Shown in pieces: positions 1 to 7,764 of a DNA stretch of 9,746 bases; position 1 is the stretch's first letter, and every line of letters starts with the position of its first letter. Source of the DNA: Clostridiales bacterium (lineage in GTDB: Bacteria; Bacillota; Clostridia; Lachnospirales; Lachnospiraceae); assembly GCA_021203285.1 (NCBI GenBank), contig JAJQBM010000125.1, positions 1 to 9,746 on the forward strand. The letters run 5' to 3'. The notes below the pieces were generated by a model that worked only from the letters and a program-made list of their open reading frames with translations, was not told the DNA's origin and ran no database searches. The position numbers were made by a program, and so were the translations under genes.

Positions 1-349
1 TCTGCGCCATAACACCATCGGTGGCGGCTACAACCAGGATCGCGCCGTCCATCTGAGCAGCACCGGTGATCATGTTCTTAACGTAGTCAGCATGGCCGGG
101 GCAGTCAACATGTGCATAGTGACGCTTCTCGGTCTGATACTCAACGTGAGCGGTAGAAATCGTGATACCGCGCTCTCTCTCTTCCGGAGCCTTATCGATG
201 TTATCGAACTCAGTGAAGGAGTTGCCCGGAACTCTCTCTGCCAGAACCTTGGTGATAGCGGCGGTCAGAGTTGTTTTACCATGGTCAACGTGACCGATGG
301 TACCAATATTGCAATGCGGTTTGCTTCTGTCAAATTTTGCTTTTGCCAT
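1..349 (-). CDS. tuf: Elongation factor Tu, N-terminal part (gene runs off the left edge)
   Basis: EF-Tu carries aminoacyl-tRNA to the ribosomal A site as a GTP complex in the cytoplasm. Only the first 116 codons are here, all within the GTPase domain. I read the P-loop GHVDHGKT at residues 19-26, the switch I segment RGITIS at 60-65 and the G3 motif DCPGH at 82-86, whose His86 matches the catalytic histidine of the family. The NKxD motif and domains II and III lie outside the window. The ATG at 347-349 is supported by AAGGAGG at 358-364, eight bases upstream, and by the canonical MAKxKFxRxKPHxNIGTIGH start. The visible part ends in DGVMAQ, a form I associate with clostridia such as Lachnospiraceae (from memory); E. 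coli has DGPMPQ. tuf is last in the visible str operon and has its own promoter in the fusA-tuf gap, which fits EF-Tu being needed in excess of EF-G. Identity is certain; whether a second tuf copy exists cannot be seen. Confidence 0.98.
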   Translation of the reverse strand, partial: MAKAKFDRSKPHCNIGTIGHVDHGKTTLTAAITKVLAERVPGNSFTEFDNIDKAPEERERGITISTAHVEYQTEKRHYAHVDCPGHADYVKNMITGAAQMDGAILVVAATDGVMAQ

Positions 350-370
350 TTTAAATTCCTCCTTAAATTC

Positions 371-382
371 TGCCTTCCGGCA
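371..382 (-). other. Small hairpin in the tuf 5' leader
   Basis: On the mRNA strand TGCC-GGAA-GGCA can form a 4-bp GC-rich stem with a GGAA (GNRA-type) tetraloop. It lies between the predicted tuf transcription start and the ribosome binding site, ending about six bases before the AAGGAGG. There is no U-run, so it is not a terminator. It could stabilise the leader or do nothing; the stem is short enough to arise by chance. Confidence 0.35.
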
Positions 383-420
383 TTCATATTCTCTTTTTTC
401 GAAAATCCTCGGATATTTCG

Positions 421-449
421 ATTATATTAGAAACATGCGAGTATTTCAA
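421..449 (-). promoter_or_regulatory. SigA-type promoter for tuf
   Basis: On the minus strand I read a -35 box TTGAAA (444-449), a 17-base spacer (427-443) and a perfect -10 box TATAAT (421-426). The spacing is optimal for the vegetative sigma factor. The predicted transcription start is near 414, giving a leader of about 65 bases. The -35 box begins three bases after the fusA stop codon, so the promoter fills the start of the 103-base fusA-tuf gap. I see no terminator after fusA, so tuf is probably transcribed both by read-through and from this promoter. Confidence 0.85.
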
Positions 450-452
450 GGT

Positions 453-2570
453 TTATTTTGCTTTGTTGGAAATAATTTTTTCCTGTATGGATTTCGGCAC
501 CGGCTCATATCTCTCAAAGAACATGGAGTAGTTTCCGCGGCCCTGTGTCTTGGAACGCAGGTCGGTCGAATAACCGAACATCTCTGCCAGCGGAACAAAA
601 CCTCTCACGATCTTGCCGCCTCCGATATCATCCATACCCTCGATGCGTCCGCGTCGGGAGTTGATGTCACCGATTACGTCGCCCATATACTCCTCCGGCA
701 TCGTTACCTCTACCTTCATGATGGGCTCTAACAGAACCGGATCCGCCTTGCGCATGGCCTCTTTGAAGCACATGGAACCGGCAATGTGGAACGCCATCTC
801 CGAAGAGTCAACCTCATGGTAAGAACCGTCATATACGACAGCTCTCACGCCGAGTACCGGGAATCCTGCCAGGACACCGGCCTGAGCCGCTTCCTCGATA
901 CCTGCGCCGACCGCCGGAATGTATTCCTTCGGAATCGCTCCGCCGACGACCTCGGACTCAAACTTAAACGTCTCCTCCGCATTGGCATCCATGGGCTCAA
1001 AGCGAACTTTACAGTGACCGTACTGTCCGCGTCCGCCGGACTGCTTTGCGTATTTGTACTCCTGATCCACCACTTTTGTGAAGGATTCTTTGTATGCAAC
1101 CTGCGGTGCGCCGACATTCGCCTCTACCTTAAACTCACGGAGCAGACGGTCAACAATGATCTCCAGATGGAGCTCACCCATACCGGCGATGATGGTCTGT
1201 CCGGTCTCCGGATCGGTATGCGCCTTGAATGTCGGATCCTCCTCCGCCAGCTTTGCGAGCGCCTCGCCCATCTTGCTCTGACCGGCCTTGGTCTTCGGCT
1301 CGATTGCAAGCTCGATAACCGGATCCGGAAACTCCATGGACTCCAGAATAACCGGATGCTGCTCGTCGCAGATGGTATCACCGGTCGTCGACAGCTTAAA
1401 GCCGACCGCCGCAGCGATATCTCCGGCGTAAACCTTATCCAGCTCCTGCCGCTTGTTGGCATGCATCTGCAGAATACGTCCGACACGCTCCTTCTTGCCC
1501 TTGGTTGCATTCATGATATAGGATCCGGAATTCAGCGTTCCGGAATACACACGGAAGAACGCCAGCTTTCCGACAAACGGATCCGTCATGATTTTAAACA
1601 CCAGTGCGGAGAACGGCTCCTTGTCGGAGGAATGCCGCTCGATCTCATGGCCTTCCATGTCTGTGCCTTTAATAGAAGGAATGTCTGTGGGCGCCGGCAT
1701 AAACTCTACAACAGCGTCCAGCATCTTCTGCACACCCTTATTGCGGTAAGCAGTTCCGCAGCATACCGGCACAGCCCTGCACTCGCAGGTAGCCTTACGC
1801 AGCGCAGCCTTCATCTCCTCAACGGACGGCTCCTCGCCCTCCAGATACATCAGCGTCAGATCATCATCAAGCTCACAGATCTTCTCCACAAGCTCCTCAT
1901 GATAAAGCTCCGCCTCATCCGCCATATCCTCCGGAATCGGGACGATGGAAATATCCTCGCCCTTCTCATCATTATAGATATAAGCCTGCATTTCAAACAG
2001 ATCAATGATCCCCTTGAAATCATCCTCTTTCCCGATCGGTAGCTGCAGGCAGATGGCATTCTTGCCGAGGCGCGTGCGAATCTGATCGACCGCTCCGTAA
2101 AAATCAGCGCCCATGATATCCATCTTGTTGATGAATGCCATACGCGGGACATTGTATGTGTCCGCCTGACGCCATACGTTCTCTGACTGCGGCTCCACAC
2201 CGCCTTTTGCGCAGAAAACACCGACAGCGCCGTCCAGCACGCGGAGCGAACGCTCCCCTTCCACTGTGAAATCCACGTGACCGGGGGTATCAATAATGTT
2301 GATACGATGCTCTAACGCGCCCGGCGCGGGTTTGTTTTCCTTTTGCAGCGTCCAATGGCATGTCGTCGCCGCAGATGTGATGGTGATACCTCTCTCCTGC
2401 TCCTGCTCCATCCAGTCCATGGTCGCAGTGCCCTCATGGGTATCGCCGATTTTGTAATTGATACCGGTATAATAGAGGATTCTCTCTGTCAATGTAGTCT
2501 TACCCGCATCGATGTGGGCCATAATACCAATATTTCTGGTCCTCTCAAGCGGATATTCTCTTCCTGCCAT
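453..2570 (-). CDS. fusA: Elongation factor G (translocase), complete
   Basis: EF-G is the GTPase that moves tRNAs and mRNA through the ribosome after peptide transfer and, with ribosome recycling factor, splits ribosomes at the end of translation. The 705-residue protein is full length. The GTPase domain shows P-loop AHIDAGKT (18-25), switch I RGITITSA (60-67), DTPGH (94-98) with catalytic His98, and NKMD (148-151). Domain II follows at roughly 310-405. Domain III carries GMGELHLE (463-470). Domain IV carries GGRGQYGH (512-519) and [11 protein letters not shown] (581-591), in which His585 matches E. coli His583 at the tip that enters the A site. Domain V carries [12 protein letters not shown] (630-641). 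The ATG at 2568-2570 has GGAGGG (2578-2583) upstream and the usual [20 protein letters not shown] start. Its ribosome binding site overlaps the rpsG stop, so translation of the two is probably coupled. All motifs are intact, so this is the canonical housekeeping EF-G rather than a paralogue such as the tetracycline-protection type. Confidence 0.99.
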   Translation of the reverse strand: MAGREYPLERTRNIGIMAHIDAGKTTLTERILYYTGINYKIGDTHEGTATMDWMEQEQERGITITSAATTCHWTLQKENKPAPGALEHRINIIDTPGHVDFTVEGERSLRVLDGAVGVFCAKGGVEPQSENVWRQADTYNVPRMAFINKMDIMGADFYGAVDQIRTRLGKNAICLQLPIGKEDDFKGIIDLFEMQAYIYNDEKGEDISIVPIPEDMADEAELYHEELVEKICELDDDLTLMYLEGEEPSVEEMKAALRKATCECRAVPVCCGTAYRNKGVQKMLDAVVEFMPAPTDIPSIKGTDMEGHEIERHSSDKEPFSALVFKIMTDPFVGKLAFFRVYSGTLNSGSYIMNATKGKKERVGRILQMHANKRQELDKVYAGDIAAAVGFKLSTTGDTICDEQHPVILESMEFPDPVIELAIEPKTKAGQSKMGEALAKLAEEDPTFKAHTDPETGQTIIAGMGELHLEIIVDRLLREFKVEANVGAPQVAYKESFTKVVDQEYKYAKQSGGRGQYGHCKVRFEPMDANAEETFKFESEVVGGAIPKEYIPAVGAGIEEAAQAGVLAGFPVLGVRAVVYDGSYHEVDSSEMAFHIAGSMCFKEAMRKADPVLLEPIMKVEVTMPEEYMGDVIGDINSRRGRIEGMDDIGGGKIVRGFVPLAEMFGYSTDLRSKTQGRGNYSMFFERYEPVPKSIQEKIISNKAK

Positions 2571-2577
2571 AGTGATT

Positions 2578-2585
2578 CCCTCCTA
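2578..2585 (-). promoter_or_regulatory. fusA ribosome binding site overlapping the rpsG stop codon
   Basis: The mRNA strand reads TAGGAGGG, in which TAG (2583-2585) is the rpsG stop and GGAGG (2579-2583) is the Shine-Dalgarno core for fusA. Eight bases separate GGAGG from the fusA ATG. A ribosome finishing S7 therefore stops on the fusA initiation site, an arrangement that favours re-initiation and keeps S7 and EF-G synthesis linked. Confidence 0.9.
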
Positions 2586-3053
2586 GAACCTGAAATGGGA
2601 GAAAGCCTTGTTGGCTTCTGCCATCTTGTGCATATTTTCCTTTCGCTTTACGGATGCTCCTGTATTATTTGCAGCATCCATAATCTCATTCGCCAGCCGC
2701 TCCGCCATGGTTTTTTCTCCTCTTTTTCTGGAGAACATGGTCAGCCAACGCAACGCCAGTGTCTGCCGGCGCTCCGGCCGAACTTCGATCGGAACCTGAT
2801 ACGTCGCACCGCCGATACGTCTTGCCTTTACCTCAAGTACGGGCATGACGTTGTTCATAGCCTCCTGGAATACCTCCAGTGCCGGCTTGCCGGTCTTCTC
2901 AGCGATCTGATCAAATGCTTTGTACACAATCTTCTGAGCTACGCCTTTTTTTCCGTCCAGCATGATGTTGTTGATCAGCTTCGTAACTACTACGTCGTTG
3001 TACAAAGGATCGGCTAATACTTCTCTTTTCTGAATATGTCCTCTACGTGGCAC
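2583..3053 (-). CDS. rpsG: 30S ribosomal protein S7 (GTG start)
   Basis: S7 is the primary 16S rRNA-binding protein that nucleates assembly of the 30S head and lies near the E-site tRNA. The protein is 156 residues, the standard family length. It begins (M)[10 protein letters not shown], has the beta-hairpin segment [11 protein letters not shown] (81-91), the helix segment [10 protein letters not shown] (95-104), and ends NKAFSHFRF, typical of Firmicutes S7. I chose the GTG at 3051-3053 because AAGGAGGG lies seven bases upstream and because this gives the conserved N-terminus and length. The frame stays open upstream to another GTG at 3123-3125, but that would add 24 unconserved residues and translate through the Shine-Dalgarno site. 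The gene follows a long structured gap after rpsL and is followed by fusA after 12 bases. In E. coli S7 represses its own operon by binding the rpsL-rpsG gap; whether that happens here is unknown. Confidence 0.98.
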   Translation of the reverse strand: MPRRGHIQKREVLADPLYNDVVVTKLINNIMLDGKKGVAQKIVYKAFDQIAEKTGKPALEVFQEAMNNVMPVLEVKARRIGGATYQVPIEVRPERRQTLALRWLTMFSRKRGEKTMAERLANEIMDAANNTGASVKRKENMHKMAEANKAFSHFRF

Positions 3054-3060
3054 GGTCCTT

Positions 3061-3068
3061 CCCTCCTT
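3061..3068 (-). promoter_or_regulatory. rpsG ribosome binding site that fixes the GTG start
   Basis: The mRNA strand reads AAGGAGGG seven bases upstream of the GTG at 3051-3053. This is a near-perfect match to the anti-Shine-Dalgarno sequence and decides the start codon against the upstream in-frame GTG at 3123-3125, which has no comparable site. Confidence 0.9.
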
Positions 3069-3080
3069 AACCATTCTGTT

Positions 3081-3103
3081 ATGCCTGAAACAGGCATTTT
3101 TTT
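3081..3103 (+). terminator. Intrinsic-terminator-like hairpin on the + strand, antisense to the operon
   Basis: On the plus strand a perfect 7-bp stem ATGCCTG / CAGGCAT with an AAA loop is followed by a run of seven T (3097-3103). That is the form of a rho-independent terminator for transcription running against the operon. On the mRNA strand the same sequence gives a hairpin without a U-run, 12 bases upstream of the rpsG ribosome binding site, so there it would act as leader structure and not as a terminator. The stem has four GC pairs and is of moderate strength. Confidence 0.5.
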
Positions 3104-3132
3104 CGATTAAATCAACGGTACTCACATCTCTT

Positions 3133-3170
3133 ACTTATGCGTTCGTGCGGGAACAGTCTATCTGATAAGT
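3133..3170 (-). promoter_or_regulatory. Potential two-part stem-loop in the rpsL-rpsG gap
   Basis: On the mRNA strand ACTTAT (3165-3170) can pair with ATAAGT (3133-3138). Inside it TGTTC (3151-3155) can pair with GAACG (3140-3144), counting one U-G pair, closing a six-base loop CCGCAC. The two stems are separated by an asymmetric internal loop of nine bases on one side and one on the other. Such asymmetric internal loops are common in protein-binding mRNA leaders. No promoter of reasonable quality is visible in this stretch. Pairing was found by eye and no folding energy was computed. Confidence 0.35.
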
Positions 3171-3188
3171 CAATAGAATTCCAACACT

Positions 3189-3213
3189 AACAGTAGCACA
3201 ATGTGATACTATT
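3189..3213 (-). promoter_or_regulatory. Hairpin just downstream of rpsL
   Basis: On the mRNA strand AATAGTA pairs with TACTGTT (one U-G pair), then after one T/C mismatch CAC pairs with GTG around an ATT loop. It begins 13 bases after the rpsL stop codon. No U-run follows, so transcription probably continues into rpsG. It may protect the rpsL 3' end after processing or form part of a regulatory leader. Confidence 0.4.
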
Positions 3214-3226
3214 GGTTCGACAGCTC

Positions 3227-3649
3227 TTATTTTTTCGCTGCTTTCGGCTTCTTCGCGCCGTACTTGGAGCGAGCCTGACGTCTGTTCGCAACGCCCGCTG
3301 TATCCAGCGTGCCACGGATAATGTGATATCTGGTACCGGGAAGGTCCTTGACACGGCCGCCGCGGATCAGAACAACACTATGCTCCTGCAGGTTGTGGCC
3401 TTCACCGGGAATGTAGCTTGTCACTTCGATTCCGTTGGAAAGACGAACCCTGGCAATCTTTCTGAGAGCTGAGTTAGGTTTTTTAGGCGTAGCAGTTTTC
3501 ACTGCAGTGCAGACACCGCGCTTCTGCGGAGAAGACGCATCCGTCGGTCTCTTCTGCAGGGAGTTGTAACCCTTCTGCAGCGCCGGCGCTGTGGACTTCT
3601 TCACGGATGTCTGACGACCCTTTCTCACTAACTGGTTAAATGTTGGCAT
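3227..3649 (-). CDS. rpsL: 30S ribosomal protein S12
   Basis: S12 sits at the decoding centre of the 30S subunit and takes part in codon-anticodon checking. The protein is 140 residues, the Gram-positive length, about 15 longer than E. coli S12 because of extra residues between roughly 15 and 40. Conserved blocks include [10 protein letters not shown] (41-50), [11 protein letters not shown] (54-64), [11 protein letters not shown] (82-92) and GRVKDLPG (98-105). Lys56 and Lys101 match E. coli Lys42 and Lys87, the classical streptomycin-resistance positions; both are the sensitive-type lysine. Asp102 matches the aspartate that RimO methylthiolates in E. coli. I chose the ATG at 3647-3649 ([11 protein letters not shown]); an in-frame GTG nine bases upstream overlaps the Shine-Dalgarno region and would add MNR. 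rpsL is the first gene after a consensus promoter, so it probably heads the str transcript. The L7Ae-like gene found between rpoC and rpsL in Bacillus is absent. Confidence 0.99.
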   Translation of the reverse strand: MPTFNQLVRKGRQTSVKKSTAPALQKGYNSLQKRPTDASSPQKRGVCTAVKTATPKKPNSALRKIARVRLSNGIEVTSYIPGEGHNLQEHSVVLIRGGRVKDLPGTRYHIIRGTLDTAGVANRRQARSKYGAKKPKAAKK

Positions 3650-3657
3650 CCTATTCA

Positions 3658-3663
3658 CCTCCT
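3658..3663 (-). promoter_or_regulatory. rpsL ribosome binding site
   Basis: AGGAGG, extended to AGGAGGTGA on the mRNA strand, lies eight bases upstream of the ATG at 3647-3649. It overlaps the alternative in-frame GTG (3656-3658), which rules that codon out as the start. Confidence 0.9.
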
Positions 3664-3680
3664 GTTTTAATCATTGTATG

Positions 3681-3696
3681 CGTGCATTTCTGCACA
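3681..3696 (-). other. GAAA-tetraloop hairpin in the rpsL 5' leader
   Basis: On the mRNA strand GTGCA-GAAA-TGCAC forms a perfect 5-bp stem with a GNRA tetraloop, extendable by one U-G pair. It starts about five bases from the predicted transcription start and ends 17 bases before the AGGAGG. A stable hairpin at the very 5' end commonly protects mRNA from 5'-dependent decay; that role here is an inference. There is no U-run, so it is not an attenuator. Confidence 0.5.
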
Positions 3697-3697
3697 G

Positions 3698-3730
3698 ACA
3701 CCATGATATTATATTAAATACCGATGGTGT
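3698..3730. repeat. 7-bp perfect inverted repeat around the rpsL -10 box
   Basis: The arms ACACCAT (3698-3704) and ATGGTGT (3724-3730) are exact reverse complements separated by 19 bases. One arm lies in the promoter spacer right next to the -35 box and the other covers the predicted transcription start. The arrangement resembles a bipartite operator, but the arms are short and the centre-to-centre distance of 26 bases is not a whole number of helical turns. It may be chance. Confidence 0.4.
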
Positions 3731-3736
3731 TGTCAA
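3708..3736 (-). promoter_or_regulatory. Perfect-consensus SigA promoter for the str operon (rpsL)
   Basis: On the minus strand TTGACA (3731-3736), a 17-base spacer (3714-3730) and TATAAT (3708-3713) match the vegetative-sigma consensus at all 12 positions and at optimal spacing. The predicted start is near 3701, giving a leader of about 50 bases. It lies wholly in the 122-base rpoC-rpsL gap. No terminator is visible after rpoC, so polymerases from rpoBC may also read through into rpsL. Growth-rate or stringent control is likely for such a gene but cannot be read from the sequence. Confidence 0.93.
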
Positions 3737-3771
3737 GCTTCATTTTTGAGTACAAAACGTCATGCAAAATC

Positions 3772-6700
3772 CTACATTTCCGGCAGCTCCGCGGCCTCTT
3801 CCGTGTCGCTGCCTGCCTCGAAACCGGTCCCGCTGTCCGCGTTCTCATACTCCTCCGACGGATAGTCTGCATCGTCGCTGTCCATATCGCCGAAATCAAT
3901 CTCTGCATTCACATCGAAATCGGAATCCAGACGGATGGAACGGTATCTCTTCATACCGGTACCGGCCGGAATCAACTGCCCGATGATCACGTTCTCCTTC
4001 AGTCCGATCAGCGGATCTGTCTTGCCCTTGATGGCCGCATCGGTCAGAACCTTTGTGGTCTCCTGGAAGGACGCCGCGGACAGCCATGATTTCTTGGCCA
4101 GAGACGCCTTTGTGATACCCAGCAGTACCTGCTTTGCGTCAGCCGGTTCTCTGCCCTCTGCCTCAAGCTGTGCATTGGTGTCCTCATATTCGAGAACATC
4201 CACCAGCGTACCGGGCAGGAAATTGGAAGCGCCGTTGTCCTCCACGCGGACATTCTTCAGCATCTGCCGGACAATGACCTCCACGTGCTTGTCGTTGATC
4301 TCCACGCCCTGGAGACGATATACACGCTGCACCTCGCGGAGCAGATAATCCTGCACGGCCCGGATTCCCCGGATCTTGAGAATATCGTGCGGGTTCACAC
4401 TACCCTCGATCAGCTCGTCACCAGCCTCCAGAACCTGCTCATCCGTCACCTTGATGCGGGAGCCGTAAGGAATCAGATAGGTCTTGGCCTCGCCGGTCTC
4501 CGCGTTGGAAACCACGATCTCACGTTTTTTCTTGGTATCCTTGATTGCAACCACGCCGGCAATCTCCGTGATGATCGCAAGTCCCTTCGGCTTTCTGGCC
4601 TCGAACAGCTCCTCGACACGGGGAAGACCCTGTGTGATATCGTTTCCGGCCACGCCGCCGGTGTGGAAGGTACGCATGGTCAGCTGTGTTCCGGGCTCAC
4701 CGATCGACTGTGCCGCGATGATTCCCACCGCCTCGCCGACCTGCACCGCCTGTCCGGTCGCCATGTTGGCGCCGTAGCACTTCGCACAGATGCCGACATG
4801 GGAACGGCAGCTTAAAACGGTCCGGATCTTGATCCGTGTGAGCGGCTCGCCGTTCTCGTCCACGCCCTTGCTCATAATCAGGGCTGCCCGCTTCGGCGTG
4901 ATCATGTGATCCGCCTCAATCAGAAGATTTCCATCCTTATCATAGATGTTCTCACAGGAGAACCGTCCGGTGATCCGCTCCTGCAGACCCTCGATCTCCT
5001 CCTTGCCATCCATAAAGGCGTACACATACATACCCGGGATCTCTTCCTGACCGGCGCTGCAGTCCACTTCGTTGATGATCTGATCCTGTGACACGTCGAC
5101 CAGACGGCGTGTAAGGTATCCGGAATCCGCGGTACGCAGCGCTGTGTCGGACAGACCCTTCCGGGCGCCGTGCGCAGACATAAAGTACTCCAGAACATCC
5201 AGTCCTTCACGGAAATTTGACGTGATCGGCAGCTCGATGGTACGTCCGGTGGTATCCGCCATCAGTCCGCGCATACCGGCTAACTGCTTGATCTGCTTAT
5301 CCGATCCGCGGGCGCCGGAATCAGCCATCATATAAATGTTGTTGTATTTATCAAGTCCCGAGAGCAGCTCGTGTGTCAGGATATCGTCGGTATCCTTCCA
5401 TGTCTCGATAACCTCTTTGTAACGCTCTTCCTCCGTGATCAGGCCGCGCTTGTAGTTCCGGGTGATCACATCCACCGTATCCTGCGCCTGCTTGATCAGC
5501 TCCGGTTTGCGGGGCGGAACGGTCATATCGGAGATGGATACCGTCATCGCTGCCTGCGTGGAATACTTGTATCCCATGGACTTGATGTCGTCCAGCACCT
5601 CCGCCGTGCTGGTCGCTCCGTGAAGGTTGATGACCTGTTCCAGAATCTTTTTCAATCCCTTCTTGCCCACATGGAAGTCCACCTCAAACCGCAGCGCATT
5701 TTCCTCTGTGCTGCGATCCACAAAGCCCAGATCCTGCGGAAGAATCTCATTGAAAAGCATACGGCCGAGCGTCGTCTCCACCATCGCCGAGATGTGTCTG
5801 CCCTCAAACTCCCCCTCGCGGTGTACGAAAAGCTTCTGGTGAAGGGTAATCGAGCCGTTCTCATAGGCAAGGATCGCCTGCCTGATGTTCTCAAAACGAT
5901 GTCCGAGCAGATCCTCGATCGTACAAACCACGATTCTGTGACGCTCTGCGTCCACATTCACACGGACAAGGGAATCCTCCGACAATACGAGGTGCGTTTC
6001 CTTATATGCTTTCAACGCCTCCTGCGCCTCGTCAATGCTGTCATAGGAAGCCGCCACCTTCTCAAGCTCCGCCTGAGAATCGCGGAACGCCTGAATGGCT
6101 TCCTGAATATACCGCTCCTTATCGCCATCCTCTGTCGGCTCTACATCCGCGCCGAACTCTGCGGCAACCAAAGCTTCCTTTTCGGTGCCCGTGTAATCCG
6201 GATATTTGTGCATGGTCAGGTAGTAAATCCCCAGAACCATATCCTGGGACGGAACTGCCACCGGGCCGCCATCCGAAGGCTTCAGGAGGTTATTCGGGGA
6301 GAGCAGCATAAAGCGGCACTCTGCCTGCGCCTCCACGGACAAGGGAAGATGCACAGCCATCTGGTCGCCGTCAAAATCCGCGTTGAACGCTGTACAGACT
6401 AGCGGATGCAGCTTGATCGCCTTGCCCTCTACCAGAACCGGCTCAAAAGCCTGGATACCCAGACGGTGCAGAGTCGGTGCACGGTTCAGCATAACCGGAT
6501 GCTCTTTGATGACATCCTCCAGAACATCCCACACTTCCGGCTGCAGCTTTTCTACCATCTTTTTGGCGCTCTTGATATTGTGCGCCGTTCCGTTGCAGAC
6601 AAGCTCCTTCATAACGAAGGGCTTAAACAGCTCGATCGCCATCTCCTTGGGCAGACCGCACTGGTAAATCTTCAGCTCCGGGCCGTCAACGATAACGGAA

Positions 6701-7746
6701 CGTCCGGAATAGTCGACACGCTTGCCCAGCAGGTTCTGCCGGAAACGTCCGGATTTTCCCTTCAGCATATCAGAAAGCGACTTCAGTGCACGGTTGCCTG
6801 GTCCGGTGACCGGTCTTCCGCGGCGGCCGTTATCGATCAGCGCATCCACCGCCTCCTGCAGCATCCGCTTCTCATTGCGGACAATGATATCCGGAGCGCC
6901 GAGCTCCAGCAGTCTGCGCAGACGGTTGTTGCGGTTTATAATTCTTCTGTAGAGATCGTTCAGGTCAGAAGTGGCAAAACGTCCGCCGTCCAACTGAACC
7001 ATCGGGCGAAGATCCGGCGGAATGACCGGGATCACCGTCATGACCATCCACTCCGGCTTGTTGCCGGACTCGTGGAAGGACTCCACCACTTCCAGTCTCT
7101 TAATAATTCTCGCACGTTTCTGTCCGGTCGCGGTCTTCAGCTGTGCCTTCAGCTCCTCGGAATCCTTCTCCAGATCGATCGCCTTCAACAGCTCCATCAC
7201 TGCCTCTGCGCCCATCCCGACACGGAAATCCTTGCCGAACTTCTCTCTGGCCTCCTGATATTCCATCTCAGAAAGCACCTGCTTATACTGGAGATCCGAG
7301 CTTCCCTGATCCAGCACAATATAGGACGCAAAATACAGCACCCGCTCCAGCACTTTCGGAGAAAGGTCAAGGATCAGCCCCATGCGGCTGGGAATCTCCT
7401 TGAAATACCAGATATGGGATACGGGAGCGGCCAGCTCAATATGGCCCATCCGTTCTCTTCGCACATTGGATTTGGTGATCTCAACGCCGCAGCGGTCGCA
7501 GACCACGCCTTTATAGCGGATCTTTTTATACTTTCCGCAGTGGCACTCCCAGTCCTTGCTGGGTCCGAAAATGCGCTCACAGAAAAGGCCGTCTTTTTCC
7601 GGTTTCAGTGTCCTGTAGTTGATGGTTTCCGGCTTTTTTACCTCACCGTGAGACCATTCCAGTATTTTCTCCGGAGAAGCCAGTTTGATGCGGATTGCAT
7701 CAAATGCTACTACCTGATTTGCCTGATTATTATTTGTTTCTGGCAT
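3772..7746 (-). CDS. rpoC: DNA-directed RNA polymerase subunit beta', complete
   Basis: Beta' forms the clamp and the catalytic centre of RNA polymerase. The protein has 1324 residues. The N-terminal zinc ribbon uses Cys68, Cys70, Cys83 and Cys86. The magnesium-binding motif NADFDGD (455-461) supplies Asp457, Asp459 and Asp461. The F-loop ([20 protein letters not shown], 811-830) leads into the bridge helix (about 842-875). The second zinc site uses Cys896, Cys980, Cys987 and Cys990. The trigger loop region ([20 protein letters not shown], 1004-1023) ends in MRTFH with His1028, matching E. coli His936. There is no insertion in the trigger loop, as expected outside Proteobacteria. The protein is about 125 residues longer than Bacillus RpoC: about 100 sit between residues 517 and 620 and the rest is an acidic C-terminal tail. 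The ATG at 7744-7746 has AAAGGAG seven bases upstream. It follows rpoB after 18 bases, so the two are surely one operon. Confidence 0.99.
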   Translation of the reverse strand: MPETNNNQANQVVAFDAIRIKLASPEKILEWSHGEVKKPETINYRTLKPEKDGLFCERIFGPSKDWECHCGKYKKIRYKGVVCDRCGVEITKSNVRRERMGHIELAAPVSHIWYFKEIPSRMGLILDLSPKVLERVLYFASYIVLDQGSSDLQYKQVLSEMEYQEAREKFGKDFRVGMGAEAVMELLKAIDLEKDSEELKAQLKTATGQKRARIIKRLEVVESFHESGNKPEWMVMTVIPVIPPDLRPMVQLDGGRFATSDLNDLYRRIINRNNRLRRLLELGAPDIIVRNEKRMLQEAVDALIDNGRRGRPVTGPGNRALKSLSDMLKGKSGRFRQNLLGKRVDYSGRSVIVDGPELKIYQCGLPKEMAIELFKPFVMKELVCNGTAHNIKSAKKMVEKLQPEVWDVLEDVIKEHPVMLNRAPTLHRLGIQAFEPVLVEGKAIKLHPLVCTAFNADFDGDQMAVHLPLSVEAQAECRFMLLSPNNLLKPSDGGPVAVPSQDMVLGIYYLTMHKYPDYTGTEKEALVAAEFGADVEPTEDGDKERYIQEAIQAFRDSQAELEKVAASYDSIDEAQEALKAYKETHLVLSEDSLVRVNVDAERHRIVVCTIEDLLGHRFENIRQAILAYENGSITLHQKLFVHREGEFEGRHISAMVETTLGRMLFNEILPQDLGFVDRSTEENALRFEVDFHVGKKGLKKILEQVINLHGATSTAEVLDDIKSMGYKYSTQAAMTVSISDMTVPPRKPELIKQAQDTVDVITRNYKRGLITEEERYKEVIETWKDTDDILTHELLSGLDKYNNIYMMADSGARGSDKQIKQLAGMRGLMADTTGRTIELPITSNFREGLDVLEYFMSAHGARKGLSDTALRTADSGYLTRRLVDVSQDQIINEVDCSAGQEEIPGMYVYAFMDGKEEIEGLQERITGRFSCENIYDKDGNLLIEADHMITPKRAALIMSKGVDENGEPLTRIKIRTVLSCRSHVGICAKCYGANMATGQAVQVGEAVGIIAAQSIGEPGTQLTMRTFHTGGVAGNDITQGLPRVEELFEARKPKGLAIITEIAGVVAIKDTKKKREIVVSNAETGEAKTYLIPYGSRIKVTDEQVLEAGDELIEGSVNPHDILKIRGIRAVQDYLLREVQRVYRLQGVEINDKHVEVIVRQMLKNVRVEDNGASNFLPGTLVDVLEYEDTNAQLEAEGREPADAKQVLLGITKASLAKKSWLSAASFQETTKVLTDAAIKGKTDPLIGLKENVIIGQLIPAGTGMKRYRSIRLDSDFDVNAEIDFGDMDSDDADYPSEEYENADSGTGFEAGSDTEEAAELPEM

Positions 7747-7753
7747 TACGACA

Positions 7754-7760
7754 CTCCTTT
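7754..7760 (-). promoter_or_regulatory. rpoC ribosome binding site in the rpoB-rpoC gap
   Basis: AAAGGAG lies seven bases before the rpoC ATG, inside a gap of only 18 bases. Just upstream are two tandem in-frame stops, TAA (7765-7767) and TAG (7762-7764), ending rpoB. There is no room for a promoter or terminator, so beta and beta' are made from one message. Confidence 0.9.
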
Positions 7761-7764
7761 CCTA

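Noticed and set aside
786..2042. 418-codon plus-strand open frame antisense to fusA
   Set aside because: It is in the same codon-aligned register opposite fusA, explained by the same avoidance of TTA, CTA and TCA codons, and has no recognisable protein features.
3054..3125. 24-residue N-terminal extension of S7 from an in-frame GTG at 3123-3125
   Set aside because: It would give 180 residues instead of the family's 156, adds unconserved sequence, and reads through the strong AAGGAGGG site that serves the GTG at 3051-3053.
3168..3173. TTGACT in the rpsL-rpsG gap as a -35 box for an rpsG promoter
   Set aside because: No acceptable -10 box lies 16-18 bases downstream; the sequence there is GC-rich (CCGCAC).
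3650..3658. Upstream in-frame GTG start for rpsL adding Met-Asn-Arg
   Set aside because: The GTG overlaps the AGGAGG Shine-Dalgarno site, and [11 protein letters not shown] from the ATG at 3647-3649 is the conserved S12 start.
3650..3771. Rho-independent terminator after rpoC
   Set aside because: Neither hairpin-forming segment in the gap is followed by a U-run on the mRNA strand, so rpoBC transcripts are not obviously stopped here.
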